Shown: positions 1 to 12,979 of the stretch, in pieces
How positions within the stretch are numbered: the first letter of the stretch is position 1
Layout: every line of letters begins with the position of its first letter
From: Odontesthes bonariensis
Lineage: Eukaryota; Chordata; Actinopteri; Atheriniformes; Atherinopsidae
Assembly (NCBI RefSeq): GCF_027942865.1
Contig: NC_134506.1
Coordinates: 16,204,436 to 16,268,435 of the forward strand
Length of the DNA stretch: 64,000 nt
Reading direction: 5' to 3'
Program-made: the position numbers and the translations under genes
Notes under the pieces: generated by a model
Told to the model about the DNA's origin: nothing
The model's database searches: none
Seen by the model: only the letters and a program-made list of their open reading frames with translations

Positions 1-1423
1 TGTCTGTTCGTCCGTGCATCTGTTCTGCAGTCCACAGAGTGCTGGACTTTAACCTGCCCCATCCCAGCCTCTCTGTCACTCACCGTTCCTGCACTCCGCA
101 CAAAGAATAAAAAACAGCTACTGAGAGTCATTTTGTCTTCATGGTGGAGACGCTTCCGGGCTGATTTCCCCGCCGTTTGAGCTCAGTCTTTGCTTTAACA
201 TTAATCTGTTTTGCTGAAGAGCAAGAATATAATCAATTCCACCATGGGGACAAATATGGTTCTACTTAGCATTTTATTTTGGCCTAGCTCTCCTGCTTGT
301 AGCCCTTTTCACTCATGCACAGTCGCAGCTGAATCTAAAGGTCTGCCTATCTGTCTCACCGGACTGAGATCATTACAGCGAAGGGGTCGGAAGTGAGATG
401 CATGAAATACTGCTGATATTTATGATCATATTTATCATTGTCATAAAAAACCTTTTACAGTCATTGTTTTTGATTAATTGTAAAAGGAAAAAAAAAAGAA
501 GAAGCTGAATGCCAGAGGCTTCATATCAGTTTTTAAGTTTTCCATTTGTAGATGAATCTAACAAATAAGGACAAAGAAATGTTACACTTGAGCACTTGGC
601 ATCTAGTTTGTTTTGTTTATCATGATGACAAAACACAAACACAAACAGCCCATTTTAGTCTCTGTGTGCTGAAAATGTCCTTGGCGAGCCCTAATAGTAG
701 CAATTGTGTCTTCCTGGTGGATCACAGAGGGAATGACAGTCTGATACTGTGGAGCGGTAAACCGAAAGAGATCAAAAAAATGATAGTCAGTCACCAGTGA
801 TTCCTGTGCCCTTTTGCAGTAGACCGTGTATCATGCACCAAAGAACAACATAGATGTCTCATCCTCAGAAGTCACATACTGTGCTAATGCTTAAGCTGCC
901 AAAACCACTGAAGTGGAACTGCTCAGTTTGTAGCTACTCTTTACTATCCATTCCTCTTTGTCATCCGCTCACCAAATATTATTGGAATTATGTGTCAAAT
1001 AAACATTAGCCTTGAATCACTCAATAGAATTTTTTATTTTGATTATAATGCCAGTGTGGCATGTCAGATGACTTGTGGGAACCAGCATTTTGTTGCTTTT
1101 GTTGTGTCAGCTTTAGTTTAGAGGCGCCGTCACCGATTTCAGCTGCTTCTCTTTTTTGAGCCTGTCATCACATCTACTTTGTATCGCATCTATGTGTCGC
1201 TTTTTGGTTGTCATTGTACTACTGTACTCTTCACTTATGCTTCCACCATACATGTGAAAGTGTATACATGTGAAGCATCGTTTTGTGTTTGTTCCGATAT
1301 GGTGCCCTTTATTGAATTTTGTGCATCACAGTTGTACATTAATACATAATCAGCTTAGTCGACCTTGAGAGCTGTATGTGCAGTGTGTGCGTGTTAATGT
1401 GCGTCTGTTTTGTGCCACTCTAG
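1..1423 (+). other. baz2b: baz2b intron (left edge of window)
   Basis: No coding segment matching the upstream BAZ2B coiled coil could be found. The sequence ends in a pyrimidine-rich acceptor just before the exon at 1424. Short open frames here, such as the one at 552-800, have no family resemblance. Confidence 0.7.
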
Positions 1424-4400
1424 GAGAGGGAAAGGAGGAGGCAACATGTAATGCTGATGAAGGCTGTTGAGGCTCGCAAGAAAGCAGAGGTAGTCCATAT
1501 GCACACAAGTGAATGCAGAAACACACACGTTCACGCAGTCCACTCCATAAAACGGGCCAGAGCCATTATTCCTTCTATGGATTGCTGCTTTTTCTCCTTT
1601 TCGTGCACTCTCTTCCCTCATTTTTCTTTTCTGCACTCTTACCAAATGAAAAGATTCTGGCCCTCCAGCACTTTTCCTTTGAATGCGCAGCAGCATTAGG
1701 CTGAATTCTAACACTGCTCAGCAAAGTCAAATAAACCTTCTTGTCTTTTTTCACACACATGCAAATGCATACACTTTCTTTGCTTCCCTAATGTTCCCTT
1801 GAATTTTTGGACTCTCCAGGAGCGTGAACGCTTGCGGCAGGAGAAAAGGGATGAGAAGCGTTTGAATAAAGAGCGTAAACTGGAGCAACGGCGGCTGGAG
1901 CTGGAGATAGCAAGGGAGCTGAAGAAGCCAAATGAAGATATGTGTCTGTCAGACCACAAGGTTGTTCAGTATTATCATTGTTATTGTTGTTATTTCTAGT
2001 AGTTGTTGTAGTATTGGTACTGTAGCTAGTTGAACATTTTCTTGTGTCAGTATAAGACCACATGTTCATGAACATTTTTATATGGGAATGTGTGCCCCCA
2101 AGTGGTTAAAGAAAAGCATTACAAAATGTAGAAAATAAGCTGTTTTTGCTGTGAATTGGAATGAGTGACCCAAAAGCTTCTTTGCTTTTTTACATAGTTG
2201 TTTTGAATAAAAAGTTTTAGCTCTTCCAGATGCCTTTCTGTTTATCTCACATTAACACCGAACAACAACGAAAACAGCTTTAAATCCAAGCTTTACCTAC
2301 TTTCCTGTGTCCAGGCTCTCCCAGAGTTCTCCCGGATTCCTGGTCTCATCCTTCCTGGACGGGCTGTGTCGGACTGCCTGATGCTGATGCACTTCTTGCG
2401 AGGCTTTGGGAAAGTGTTGGGACTCGATTTGAATGTGGACGTGCCCACCCTGGGAATGCTACAGGAGGGCTTGCTCAATGTGGGGGATAGCATGGGCCAA
2501 GTTCAAGACCTTCTGGTCAAACTGCTCTCTCTAGCAGTGTGTGATCCCGGTTTGCCAGCTGGACAAAAGGTGAGCAATGCATACACTACATATGGCACTA
2601 ATCAGACATAAAAAAACAACATATGTAGATATCATATTTAAAAAGGGGCACGGAATAATTTATTTAATAATCTCAAATGTACTACTCCTCAATGTAAGCA
2701 GATATTTGGTACTTTGACATTAATACCTCTGTACGTTAACTTATAATGTGATGATGTTTGGTTTTAGATTCAAGGTTTAACTTTTTCCGTTACTGTGAAG
2801 GAAAAAAAAAAGCTTAAGTGGTCTTATCTCTTTCTTGATCAGACAAAAACAATGCTGGGAGACCACCTGACCAACGTTGGCATCAATAGGGATAATGTCT
2901 CTGAGGTGCTACAGATGTACATGGGAGCTTATTGTGCCAACACAGACCTGGCTCCTCTGGCCCTCAGCCTGAAGACCAAAGCCTTCCAGGCTCACACGCC
3001 TTCCCAGAAGGCCTCAATTCTCGGGTTCTTGGCCAATGAGCTGGCCTGCAGCAAAGCTGTCATCAGGTAGGAAAAGCAGCAAAAATGAAGAAGTGGGAAG
3101 TTAGACTAACCACTGCTGACTTCTCTTCATGTCCTCTGCTTCAGTGACATATTGCCAGCTGGTTATAAAGTACTCTGCAGCACTTTATCTCTCTCTGGAG
3201 TAACATGTGAAAAACATAGGAATTAGAAATCTAACACTTATAAACTGCAACCACACACTGAAAGATATATTAATGTAGCAAATGTACTTTTCAAGCCACT
3301 CATCAGTAATTAATAGTTGTATGTTTTATTGGTGCCGTGGGCAACGGCTAATAAAGCTGCAGTAGGAGCAGTAATTTGCATCCAGTTTGATTTGATACTA
3401 CAAATATTAATTTGTGCTTTGTGACACCAGCAATTACATGATAAATTAGATTTACTTCACAGCAAGTTTTCCCCATGGGTTGAAACAGCCATTCTGAACT
3501 TTTGCTCAGTTTATTTGTTTCACCAAAAATAACATCAGCACAACTTTACTGCACTTCCTCTTCCAGTGAAATTGACAAGAATCTGGATCAAATGGCGAAC
3601 ATGAGGAAGGACAAAGTCATCATGGAGGGAAAACTGAAGAAGTACGTTTTCCTCAACCTTAAAAGCAATGTTCCAACCTTCCCCGCATCGTCATGCTGAA
3701 CCTGTATTTGTTTACACAGGCTGAGGACCATTTACGCCAAACGAACTGGAAGGAGGGAGGCCAGCATGGGTGTGGAGGAGAACCACTCCGTCGGCACGCC
3801 GTCCTCTGCCGCCAAACGCAAGAGAAAACTGGGTGGAGACAGCGAAGACGAGGATGACGACGACGACGACAGTGACGAGCAGGCAGAGGACGAGGAGGAT
3901 GAGGAGGGAGAAGAAATAAAAAAGGTTAAAAAACTGGAGACATATGATGAGGTAAAAAAGGAAAGACCCATCTAAACAAACATTATCAAAAGAGACCTCG
4001 TGCAGTGATTCACAAATGTGTCCCGTGTGTGTTGCGTCCCATCAGGATGATGTCGACCAGGCCACCAGTGTTGAGGAGCTGGAGAAGCAAATAGAGAAAT
4101 TAGCCAAGGTATTCTCTTCGTTACCATGTGTTTTCACAAAGCTAACTACCATTAACAGGAATGTTTAAAGCATCAGTAAAATAAAGCCTTTGCTGCTAAT
4201 ATGTGAATGCATGCAGAACACACAGTGAGACTAAAAAAGCCTCCTGGAGAAGTGACTATAAAGACACAGAAACACAGAGTATTATTGATTGGTATCATCC
4301 TCCCGTGAGAGAATTTGTGAAACCTATATTTATGAGCCCATTTTCTCAAAATAGCTGCAAAAAGCTTTAATTCAGCGTGTGTTGAAAACACACAGGAATT

Positions 4401-7400
4401 TTGTACATTATATGAACATGTGTGCTGACATAGGCTGTTTGCTAATGAAAGCATTAATTAGCTTAATAAATTACCTCATTAGCATAGTGTGCAGTGCTCA
4501 TTATATCACAGTGGTAATAAAGAACATTAGGCAACTTAGATGTGATTTGTTGTGTGAATGTCTTTTGGAATCATAGTGTGTGTTTTATATAATTGCAGCA
4601 ACATCATCAGACCAGGAGAAAGCTTTTTGAGATATCCCACTCTCTCCGCTGCATGATGTACGGACAGGACCGGTACCGCCGCCGGTACTGGGTGCTACCC
4701 CACTGTGGAGGGGTCTTCATCGAAGCCATGGAGAGTGGAGAAGGTAGTTTCAGTTCAACAAACCCTCACTGGAAAAAAAAAATTTAGAAAGCAGCCTGTG
4801 GGGGGGAAGATGAAGGAGGAACTGTTATAAATACATCATTTAGCTGTTTTTGGTAGTGTGAAAAGTGCTGACTATGTTTTACTTGATCTTAATTCTTAAA
4901 GACTAATTAGAGATTGCATCTGTAAACTGTGATAATAACACAGCTCTGCTTATCTTCCACTAGCAAGTCTAAAAAAAAATGTGATGATTTTTAGTGCTCA
5001 GTTTTAATTTGCTTGCACATTTTTCTGCAGCTCCAGAGGAACTGGAGGAGGAGCGGCAGAGAAGGAGAAGAGCAGCAGAGGAGGTCAAAGTAAAGGAGGA
5101 ACCACAGGATATTGAATTGCAGAAGGAGAAATCTGCCAGCCACGATGGGCAGAGCATTCGAACACCAAGCTTGGAGCAGCAGAGAGAGGAGGAAAAGGAA
5201 CACAATGGCAAGAAAAGCTCCCAGTCTCTCTTCTACCAGCAGCCAGGCTGTGTTTCAAAACTGTGCACGCTCCGAGACCTCAGTAAGGATGCCAGCAAAG
5301 AGTCTGTGAAGGCAGAGGATAAGGAGAGACCCCACGTGAGACAAAATGGCAGTCCCATGGGCAATCCTATCGCCTCAAACACAGGAACATCGTCCTCCCC
5401 CAGTCACAATACTCCTGAGCCGGTGGCAGCAACTACTCCCTCCATGGTGACCACTAATTACACTGCAAACATACCTCCCCCAGCTTCAGCCTCTTTATCT
5501 TTCCCCAGCCTGCCAGCTCCTCCCGAAAGCCCAGGGAACACTCCTCCAACCTCATCCCCTGCTCCATCTCCACTCCTCTCATTCCAAGCCAGCGACCAGC
5601 TGCTCAGAGTCCTAACGGAGAGGAGCGGACACTGGTTCAGTCTGCTCCCTCGAAACCCCTGTGACCTCGCGTCACTCACCACCACTCCGCCAGGAGCACC
5701 TCGTGGGTCTCCTCAGGCATCCTCCACCCCAGGCAGACCCAGGTCCCCACCTCCGTCCCCTGCCCTCCCTCTCACCCCTTCTGCTGCATCTGCCTCTGCC
5801 AGCCCACACCACCCAGCTGGCCTCCTCAACTACCCACTTTCGGCCCTGCAGGTGAGGCTGGTGGCTGGAATAGACACACAGCTGCTCTTCTCCAGCTCCT
5901 ACCATATATAACCAGCTGTTTATCCTCTTTTCCCCCAGGTGAAGTCAGGTGGCTCACTGCTAGGAGTTTCTTTTGGAAGCTGGCCCAGTGGTATGATAAG
6001 TCCCAGCCTGCCTCTGTGCAGCAGCCCCAGTCCCATGCCAGGTCACTCTCTGGAGGGCAACACAGCTGCAAGCGTCTCAAGTAAGAGTGAATCACCTTTA
6101 CCTCGCATTGAGAAAAGCTCTTCAATGCCCTCTCCTGCCTTGGAGATGCCAAAGTCCCTCGACCACGCCACACCTCGGCCCATCCCTGAGGGTGAGTGAC
6201 AAAAATACTCCAAGTGATTTAGGCAGAGGCCTCGGTGAAATATCATTTTGTCATCCGAAAGCAACCACCTTTCTGAAAATATAAACCTGTCTTTTGCTAA
6301 AGATAATTGGATCAGTCGTTTTTTTGTTCTGCCGATATAGTCCGACTGAGATACCTTTTTACATCGATCAGTTCAGTGTCCTGTGCCTAACATGCCGATC
6401 TGTCCTCATCTCCTCAGAGATGCTCACAGGCTGGTGGCGGGTGTCTGACATCGCAGAGCTGAGGTCTCTAGTCAATGCCCTGCACAGCCGAGGAATCCGA
6501 GAGAAGGGCCTTCAGAGGCAGGTGCAGAAATATTTGGAGATCATCCCTCAGGTCTGCACCAAACACAAAGATGGTAAGTCTTGCATTAGGTTTTCTGAAC
6601 ACATATTCTCTGTACGAGTAATAGTTGCAGTTTCTGTGCTGTCCTTGATTATCCCTCAACAGCCTGCGAGAACTATAGCCGAACTGCATGAGTAAATGTT
6701 TGCCGTCCTTGCTTTTGTTTTTTCCTGCATCAGTGAGTGTGTTTGTGTTTTGACTCTATGGCTGACTGATATCTGTCATGTGATTCATCTAGTGGCTATG
6801 ATCGAGCTCCGGGAGTTGGAGGAGAGTCAGGTCAGTGTGGAGTCAGTGCGGGGGTGGTGTGTGGAGGAGCAGGCCATGGAAATGGACATTGCTGTGCTGC
6901 AGCAGGTGGAGGAACTTGAGAGGAAAGTCACTGCAGCCAGCCTGCAGGTCAAGGTGAGTTGGCAACACATGCACATTAATGCTCTCCCTATACGTTTTGT
7001 GAGCAGAGTTTTAAACATGTTGAGCGGCAGGATGTCGGATGATTTAACAGCTGATTTCTTTCCCAGGGCTGGACATTTCCGGACCCGCAGTCTGAGCGGG
7101 AAGACTTGGTGTACTACGAACACAAGCCCCTGACCAAATCAACACCAGCAACAGGAGGCGCGGCAGAAAAGGACTCCAGGGAGCATCCAGAGGACCGCGG
7201 GGAGAAGGGCGGGGTGATACGTCACCCGGACAACCCCCTGGACATAGCAGTGACACGTCTGGCTGATCTGGAGCGCAACATCGAGAGAAGGTACCTGAGG
7301 AGCCCCTTAGGTACCACCATTCAGATCAGGCTGGATAATGTGGGTACGGTCACTGTCCCTGCCCCCGCCCCATCCACTAGTGCTGACAGGGAAGGGTAGG

Positions 7401-10400
7401 TCATTTCTCCAACCAAAGCACCCCACTCTTCCACTAAGACCGTTTCCTCTCTCTGTGTGTGCTTTATGTTTCCCATATTCTCAAAAGAGGATCTTTTTTT
7501 TTTTTGGCTTTCACAGCAGATTTTTTTGGGAGCTTGTTGCATTTGTGTTTTTTTTTTGGTCTTGTGCAGTTCTTTGGGTGGTAGGGGCTCCACTGAGTTT
7601 CTTTGTTTATTGGCATTGTTTTTTTTGTTTTTTTTTTCCCTCCAGTCATCTGCATGGTGTTGTGTAACCTCAATTATGGGCATACTTAAGGCTCCCAATA
7701 AACAGTATATACTTACTCTTCCTGCATGAGCATCCCCTTTATATGACAAAATCGGTGTGTACCTTTCCTCAGCACCCTACACCCCTCAAATCCTCATGCC
7801 TGTCACTTCACTGCTGGAGCTCTTAATGATCTGCTGTCTTCTTGGCAACTGGTTCAACTGATACTGGACTGATAGTGTGTAAATGAGTCCACATTTTCAT
7901 AGGTACATGTACATTTTCTGATTTTCATCATCTTGTCCTATGTCAGTGGCGAGGAGGAGGTGGCTCACGGAATGAAGGTATGGAGGAAGGCCCTGAGTGA
8001 AGTGCGCAGTGCTGCCCAGCTGGCCATGTGTATCCAGCAACTACAGAAGTCTATCGCCTGGGAGAGGTCCATCATGAAAGTGGTAAGAAAATATTCCAGA
8101 GATTGAAAATAAACTGTTAAGTAAGGGTGTGCTTGTGGTCTAAAATGCACTTTCTTTATTTTAGTACTGTCAGATATGCAAGAAGGGGGATAATGAGGAC
8201 CTGCTCCTGTTGTGTGATGGCTGTGACAAAGGCTGCCACACTTACTGTCACAAGCCCAAGATCACCAGCATCCCAGAAGGAGACTGGTACTGCCCAGCTT
8301 GCATTTCCAAGGTATCATTTACTGTCACCAGAAACAATCAAATCAGTCCTACTTTATTTTTTTTTTATTTCAGTTTGATTCCCACCATCTTCTCTTATAT
8401 TATGTATATTTAACCTCATGAAGATATGCTTTAATTAAACCTGCCAATGGGAAATACTCCAGCAGTTTTAAGGCTTATTTATCATTTTTTAATTAGAAGA
8501 ATAAATGATCACATTTAAATCGCACCTAACCCAAGGTAATTATTTATTGCTTTACAGGCAAGTGGTCCATCGCCTAAAAGCAAAAAGCCTCCAGCCAAAC
8601 CAGTAGCCTCAAGCGGAGGAGGAGGTAAGAAAGGCGGAGAGGCGAAGAAGAACGGGAAACAGACGGGTACTGTGGAAGTGTCGGAGGACGACTCAGCCAG
8701 CGCCAGCAGCACGCCCAAGAAAGGAGCGAAAGACACCAGCAGGAAGAGGAAAGCAGAGGAGAGTTCACCTGCTCTCACACTGGCCAATCAGGCGAACCCT
8801 GTGTATGTAAAGAGAGCCAAGACGGCTAGAGACAACAACAGGGATCTGGGATTATGCAGGTATGTGCCTCCGGCATGCTTGTGCTTGTCTCTTTGTTGAA
8901 TTCTTCTGTTATGTATCGCCCTCTTAGAATATTTGCACAGTGGCTGCCGTTGTTTCACAAAACTACAGCGAGCTGATGTGCTTACACCTTCTGTTGTAAC
9001 TAAAACTTGAAATCTCTGGTAGTTTTGTTATGAATAAAGTCTTATTTTATATACTTCAGGATATTAATTTATATTTGGCTTTAAAACATATGCCAATTTT
9101 TTGGCTGCTTGTGGGCATCACTAACAAAGGTGAAATCATAATAAAACTCTAAGCTTTAAGAGAAGCCTGTTAGCAAACACTGTTTACACAGTTGGAGGTC
9201 TGTTTCAGAAATCAAGTTGAACAAAGTTGACATCTAAACCCTGAACTCTGAGTCAATGAGCAAGAAACCCTCAGTTCCAGAAAAAGCTGTTCTGTTCACA
9301 CTATTCTGAGTATGTTCAATCTTAGTTAAGTACATTTGTTGGTAGCCAAAAAGTGAAAAAAAAAAAGAAATGTAAAAAGCCATGACTGACAGGTCTCCAA
9401 TACTCTTAATGGTTAAAGCAAGGAAAGAGCCACCAGTTTTTGTTAGTGGAGCTGGAGTTATGATTGTGTTGTGTGCCAGTGGAGACCGTGACATTTAATC
9501 TTAAAAACAGGAATTAGTCAATAAGTTACAATATTACATTTTTAGTCTGTGTTGTCTACTCATTCATCTGCATCGTGGCTAACTCTTCTGTCATGGATAA
9601 AGCTGGTATCTTGGTAAAATTCGTCTGTATAAAGCACATTATTTGAATGTATTTATTTATTCAGCTGTAACCTGACTGGTGTAAATGCAGGTGGCAGCAA
9701 GTGAAGATGAAATTTTTCTGCCTATCTAACACCTGACCTACTTTTGCCTTTTAAATATTTAGCTTAGGAGCATTGAATGACTACATTTAAACTTTTAAAG
9801 TATATTTTGTCCAGTTTCAGCTGCACCAGTTATCCTCACTCAGAAATATTCACCTCAATCATCACACAGTTCGCATCACACAACTTCATCCAGATTAGTT
9901 TGATTCATTTCAGCAGTAATGTACGGAAAATGTTTCATTAGAGGGGAACTGGTTGATAGCTGCCTAAATGTCATCAAATCCAAGTGTTGTAAAGAAGCAC
10001 AAAGTTTAAACTTTAAACCTGATCTGACGATGAATCCACGACATCAGCTGTGATCACCGTCTGTATCTGTATACCGATGACAGGCTAAAGGCTAAAGAAG
10101 CTCCTCCGTTAACAAACTGATACCCAACTGTGATTTTAATGTCTCTACAGACGTAAGCTTTTCTTTTTTTTCCCATAATAATTGGCTCAGATTTGTGCCT
10201 TGATGTTGATTCTATGAATGACGAGATTAAACGGACAGCTGCTTCAACTTCAGTGGGACAGGAGGAGTCACAGAAATGTTGGAAAAAATAAAACTGGGCA
10301 AAAAGCAGGTTACTGACACTGGCTTGAAGTGAAAAAGAAGCATCTCTCTTCCCTTATCTTAGAGCAGTGTTTCCCAACCTTTTTTGGCCTGAGTACCCCC

Positions 10401-11501
10401 TGAGCCTTCTTGTCACACCACGAGTACCCCCTCACACGTACAACGCGTGCGATGATTCTCCAAAAATAGAGCAACACAGTGGTTATTACATGAAAATCAT
10501 TTTATTTAATATCCTTAATTTGAACATAAAATTCTCAGGCTTTCTCTCTCTTTTTTAACCTCAGTTGAATTCAACATAAGAATACAAAATATTTTCTTGA
10601 AATATAAATAATTAACCAAAATAGTATAAATACTAAATCAAAATAATCTTCCTTTGTTAAAAAAAAAAATAAAATAAAAAATCCCTGTGCGCCACGTACC
10701 CCCTGCAGTACCTCCGCGTACCACTAGGGGTACGCGTACCCCCGGTTGGGAAACACTGTCTTAGAGTATATTTAGTAAGTCTTCACTGAAACTGCTTTCT
10801 CAGATAAACTTCAGAGGAGCAAGATTATGCAATTAGATTTTTCTTCTGGTTTTAGTTTTTTAGTTCTAAACACTTTTTGTTAAACATTTTTTTTTATTAA
10901 AAATCGATCAAACTATGGGTTTTAAAGACAAAACACTGAGCTGAAAGAAGCTGGTTATTTAGAGCTGAGGAGTCAGTAAAATCCAGAGGCCTTTTCTTCC
11001 ACGCATAAAGTCAGATTCTCGTCTGTCTGATTGTGTCCGATAGAGTACTTCTAGCAGAGTTGGAGCGACATCAGGATGCATGGCCTTTCCTCACACCTGT
11101 CAACCTGAAATCGGTCCCCGGCTACAGGAAGGTCATCAAGAAACCGATGGACTTCTCCACCATACGTGAGAAGCTTGTGAGCAGCCAGTGAGTTCCCATC
11201 GCTTCTGATTCCTCTCTTTCTGCCACAGCATTCAGGGCCCTCGCACACAGATTGAAGTCAGAGTGGTGTCTATGTGGCAGTGAAAGCTCAGAACAATGCA
11301 GGTTTTTACTTTATGACCTAAAGTACTTTTTTAATTTGTTTTAGGTATCAAAACCTGGAGACTTTCATCATCGATGTCAACTTGGTCTTTGATAACTGCG
11401 AAAAATTCAACGAAGACAATTCAGACATTGGTCGAGCCGGTCATAACATGAGGAAGTTCTTCGAGAAGCGCTGGACTGAGCTTCTGAAACAAACAAACTA
11501 A
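1424..11501 (+). CDS. baz2b: BAZ2B, bromodomain adjacent to zinc finger protein 2B (3' part, 18 exons)
   Basis: Chromatin reader and regulatory subunit of ISWI-type remodelling complexes (family knowledge); it acts in the nucleus. Exons: 1424-1489, 1820-1960, 2315-2569, 2843-3066, 3567-3641, 3720-3951, 4046-4108, 4599-4743, 5031-5851, 5939-6191, 6418-6573, 6793-6953, 7067-7395, 7947-8082, 8165-8311, 8558-8859, 11044-11187, 11345-11501. All junctions are GT-AG and the phases agree, giving 1,268 residues plus a TAA stop. Domain order in this fragment: basic coiled coil (about 1-69), DDT (about 90-160), acidic tract (about 280-310), Pro/Ser-rich linker (about 500-670), WHIM-like region (about 760-975), PHD (1020-1068), bromodomain (about 1169-1265). 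That order is specific to BAZ2, and the segment with the DNPLDIAVTRLADLERNIER core points to BAZ2B rather than BAZ2A. The N-terminal half, including the MBD/TAM domain, lies outside the window. Teleosts carry two baz2b copies; I cannot say which this is. Confidence 0.95.
2315..3066 (+). other. baz2b: baz2b DDT-domain exons
   Basis: Two exons (2315-2569 and 2843-3066) encode the DDT domain, which in this family packs beside the WHIM motifs and contacts the ISWI ATPase. The sequence begins with a proline-rich lead-in (PGLILPG), followed by the helical core LMLMHFLRGFGKVLGLDL and the downstream LQEGLLNVGDSMGQVQDLL. It ends in QKASILGFLANELACSK, which is strongly conserved in BAZ2B. Confidence 0.88.
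3720..3951 (+). other. baz2b: baz2b exon with acidic D/E tract
   Basis: The exon begins with a basic stretch (LRTIYAKRTGRR) and then runs into an Asp/Glu tract at about 3841-3915 made of GAC/GAT/GAG codons. BAZ2B orthologues carry a similar acidic patch here. The trinucleotide-rich DNA (GACGACGACGAC) may vary in length between individuals. Confidence 0.85.
8165..8311 (+). other. baz2b: baz2b PHD finger exon
   Basis: A single exon encodes the whole PHD finger. The C4HC3 zinc ligands are visible in order: CQIC, CDGC, the HTYC His/Cys pair, and CPAC. In BAZ2 proteins this finger reads the unmodified N-terminus of histone H3. It is flanked by GT-AG introns in phase 0, so it is a cassette-like module. 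Confidence 0.93.
8860..11043 (+). other. baz2b: Last long baz2b intron (hosts a MITE)
   Basis: This 2.2-kb intron separates the post-PHD linker from the bromodomain exons. It is much larger than its neighbours. Its only recognised content is the hAT-type MITE at 10365-10758; the rest is AT-rich unique-looking sequence. Confidence 0.8.
10365..10758. mobile_element. Non-autonomous hAT-like MITE
   Basis: The element is 394 bp and is bounded by a perfect 15-bp terminal inverted repeat (CAGTGTTTCCCAACC and its complement). Both ends are followed by GC-rich sub-terminal sequence with repeated GTACCCC words. It is flanked by a perfect 8-bp duplication, tcttagag, at 10357-10364 and 10759-10766. CAGTG-type ends plus an 8-bp target duplication are diagnostic of hAT transposons. 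The interior is AT-rich with no coding capacity, so it would need a transposase in trans. Confidence 0.93.
11044..11501 (+). other. baz2b: baz2b bromodomain exons and stop codon
   Basis: The last two exons (11044-11187, 11345-11501) encode the acetyl-lysine-binding bromodomain. Visible marks are the WPF shelf in DAWPFLTPV, the ZA-loop Tyr in VPGYRKVIKKPMDF, and the acetyl-lysine-binding Asn in NCEKFNEDNSDIG. The TAA stop is at 11499-11501, a few residues after the domain, as in the mammalian protein. Confidence 0.94.
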
Positions 11502-12790
11502 AAGTCTGTTCGGACTCTCCCCATGGACCCATACAACTTTTCATATCGGAGCACCTGGTTTTGATTTTATTCCTGTTCTCTGATGGCGGTCGTGGCTTTG
11601 CGTGAAGAAGTCAACCCCCGACTAGGGAACCCGCGGTGTGCTTAGGAGAGGCGTCACCTCCAAACATATTTTAAAAGAATGAAAAAATAAGTTGTTACAT
11701 GAGGTGCGCTGGATTTATTACAACAGGGATAAAAGCCCCAAAGAGTCCCAGAGAAACGGGGTGTCCTAGTGCAATACAGTTCCCTGTCTCAGAACACTGC
11801 ACTGAATGAATCCTCAAATGTCACTGATGTATCTGCGTTAGAATACTTTCCACTACCTGTAAATAGTCTTTTGTTATTTAATCGTATTATAGTGAATGTA
11901 TTTAATTTTGTAATAATTATTTATGAATCAAGGTCCACTTAATTTTCTATGAAAAGGAGGAATCATCTGAACTGCTTTGAATTAAAAGAAAAGGAATGTG
12001 TCTTTGTGTTATAATTTTTTCTCCAAAATATCAAACAAAGCCAAGAAAGAAAGAAAGAAAAAAAGAACAAAAAAAAAAAAAAAAAACTGTTTACACTGTT
12101 CAGTGCTTTGGGGCATCTGAGGACTGTATTCATTTGTTCAAACTGTAAAACTGCATTTATTTACAGGAACCGCAGAGGAACAGTTAGACTACGGTGATTC
12201 ATGTGTATATACTGTTTATTAATGTCAATATTATGTCTTGTTTGGAACGATGTGTAAAAATTGTTTAAGAATATTAAGATATTGTTTATGCCTTAGAATG
12301 ATTGTAGCATTCTATTTTAGTGAACGTGATGAAAACATTATCATAAATATTGTTTGTACAGTATATACATATCCTCTGCAAACACTGTGGTATCCTTAAT
12401 CTTGGTAGTGCCTACCCTTCCAACAGGGGCATGTAGGGGATGTTCTTGTTTTTAGTTTTCATTCTTATGACGATTATTTTTTTTTTTTATATGATTTCAA
12501 TCCAAAAAGGCCTCCAAAGTTGGACAGTGACACAGAAATCATTCCTCACCATAGCAGAGAGAAAAAAAAAAAGAAGAAGGAGCAACTAGCATTCAGTTAT
12601 GCTTCCATAATGCATTTCCTCGTAATCTGCCACAGTACAGAGGACCTAAGGCCATTTGTAACCACTGTGTTGAACCTTGCTGTGTGTTGTGGCCTGATGG
12701 AGGCAGCTAGATTTTTTTGTACCCAAGTCAAAAGTACTTGAAGTTACTTTATTTAAGATATTGTGGAATAAAAGTATCATTCTTTTGTAG
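11502..12790 (+). other. baz2b: baz2b 3' UTR (probable)
   Basis: AT-rich non-coding sequence follows the stop codon. Candidate poly(A) signals are ATTAAA at 11981-11986 and AATAAA at 12767-12772. The second is followed by T/GT-rich sequence and is the better distal site. A GAAA/poly-A low-complexity tract lies at 12043-12086. The 3' end is inferred, not observed. Confidence 0.6.
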
Positions 12791-12979
12791 GAGCTTTATT
12801 TTTCACTAGTGTGTGGCACGGACCTATTAAAAGGATGTTTTTCAACGTAAGTGACTTAAACTTGTTTTATTTCAGTTCCACCCTGTAATTCTGTATTTAT
12901 AAAAGACAAAAAAAAAAAAAAAAGGCAAATCAGGTTAATCCTCATTTATTCTTTCTCAGTAAAAATGATACATCAGCAT

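Noticed and set aside
5826..6173. 115-codon minus-strand open frame
   Set aside because: Shadow of the baz2b Pro/Ser-rich exons on the other strand.
7496..7640. T-rich, seemingly structured block after a baz2b exon
   Set aside because: It is simple T/G-rich intronic sequence between exons 7395 and 7947; the open frames in it read only Phe/Leu runs.
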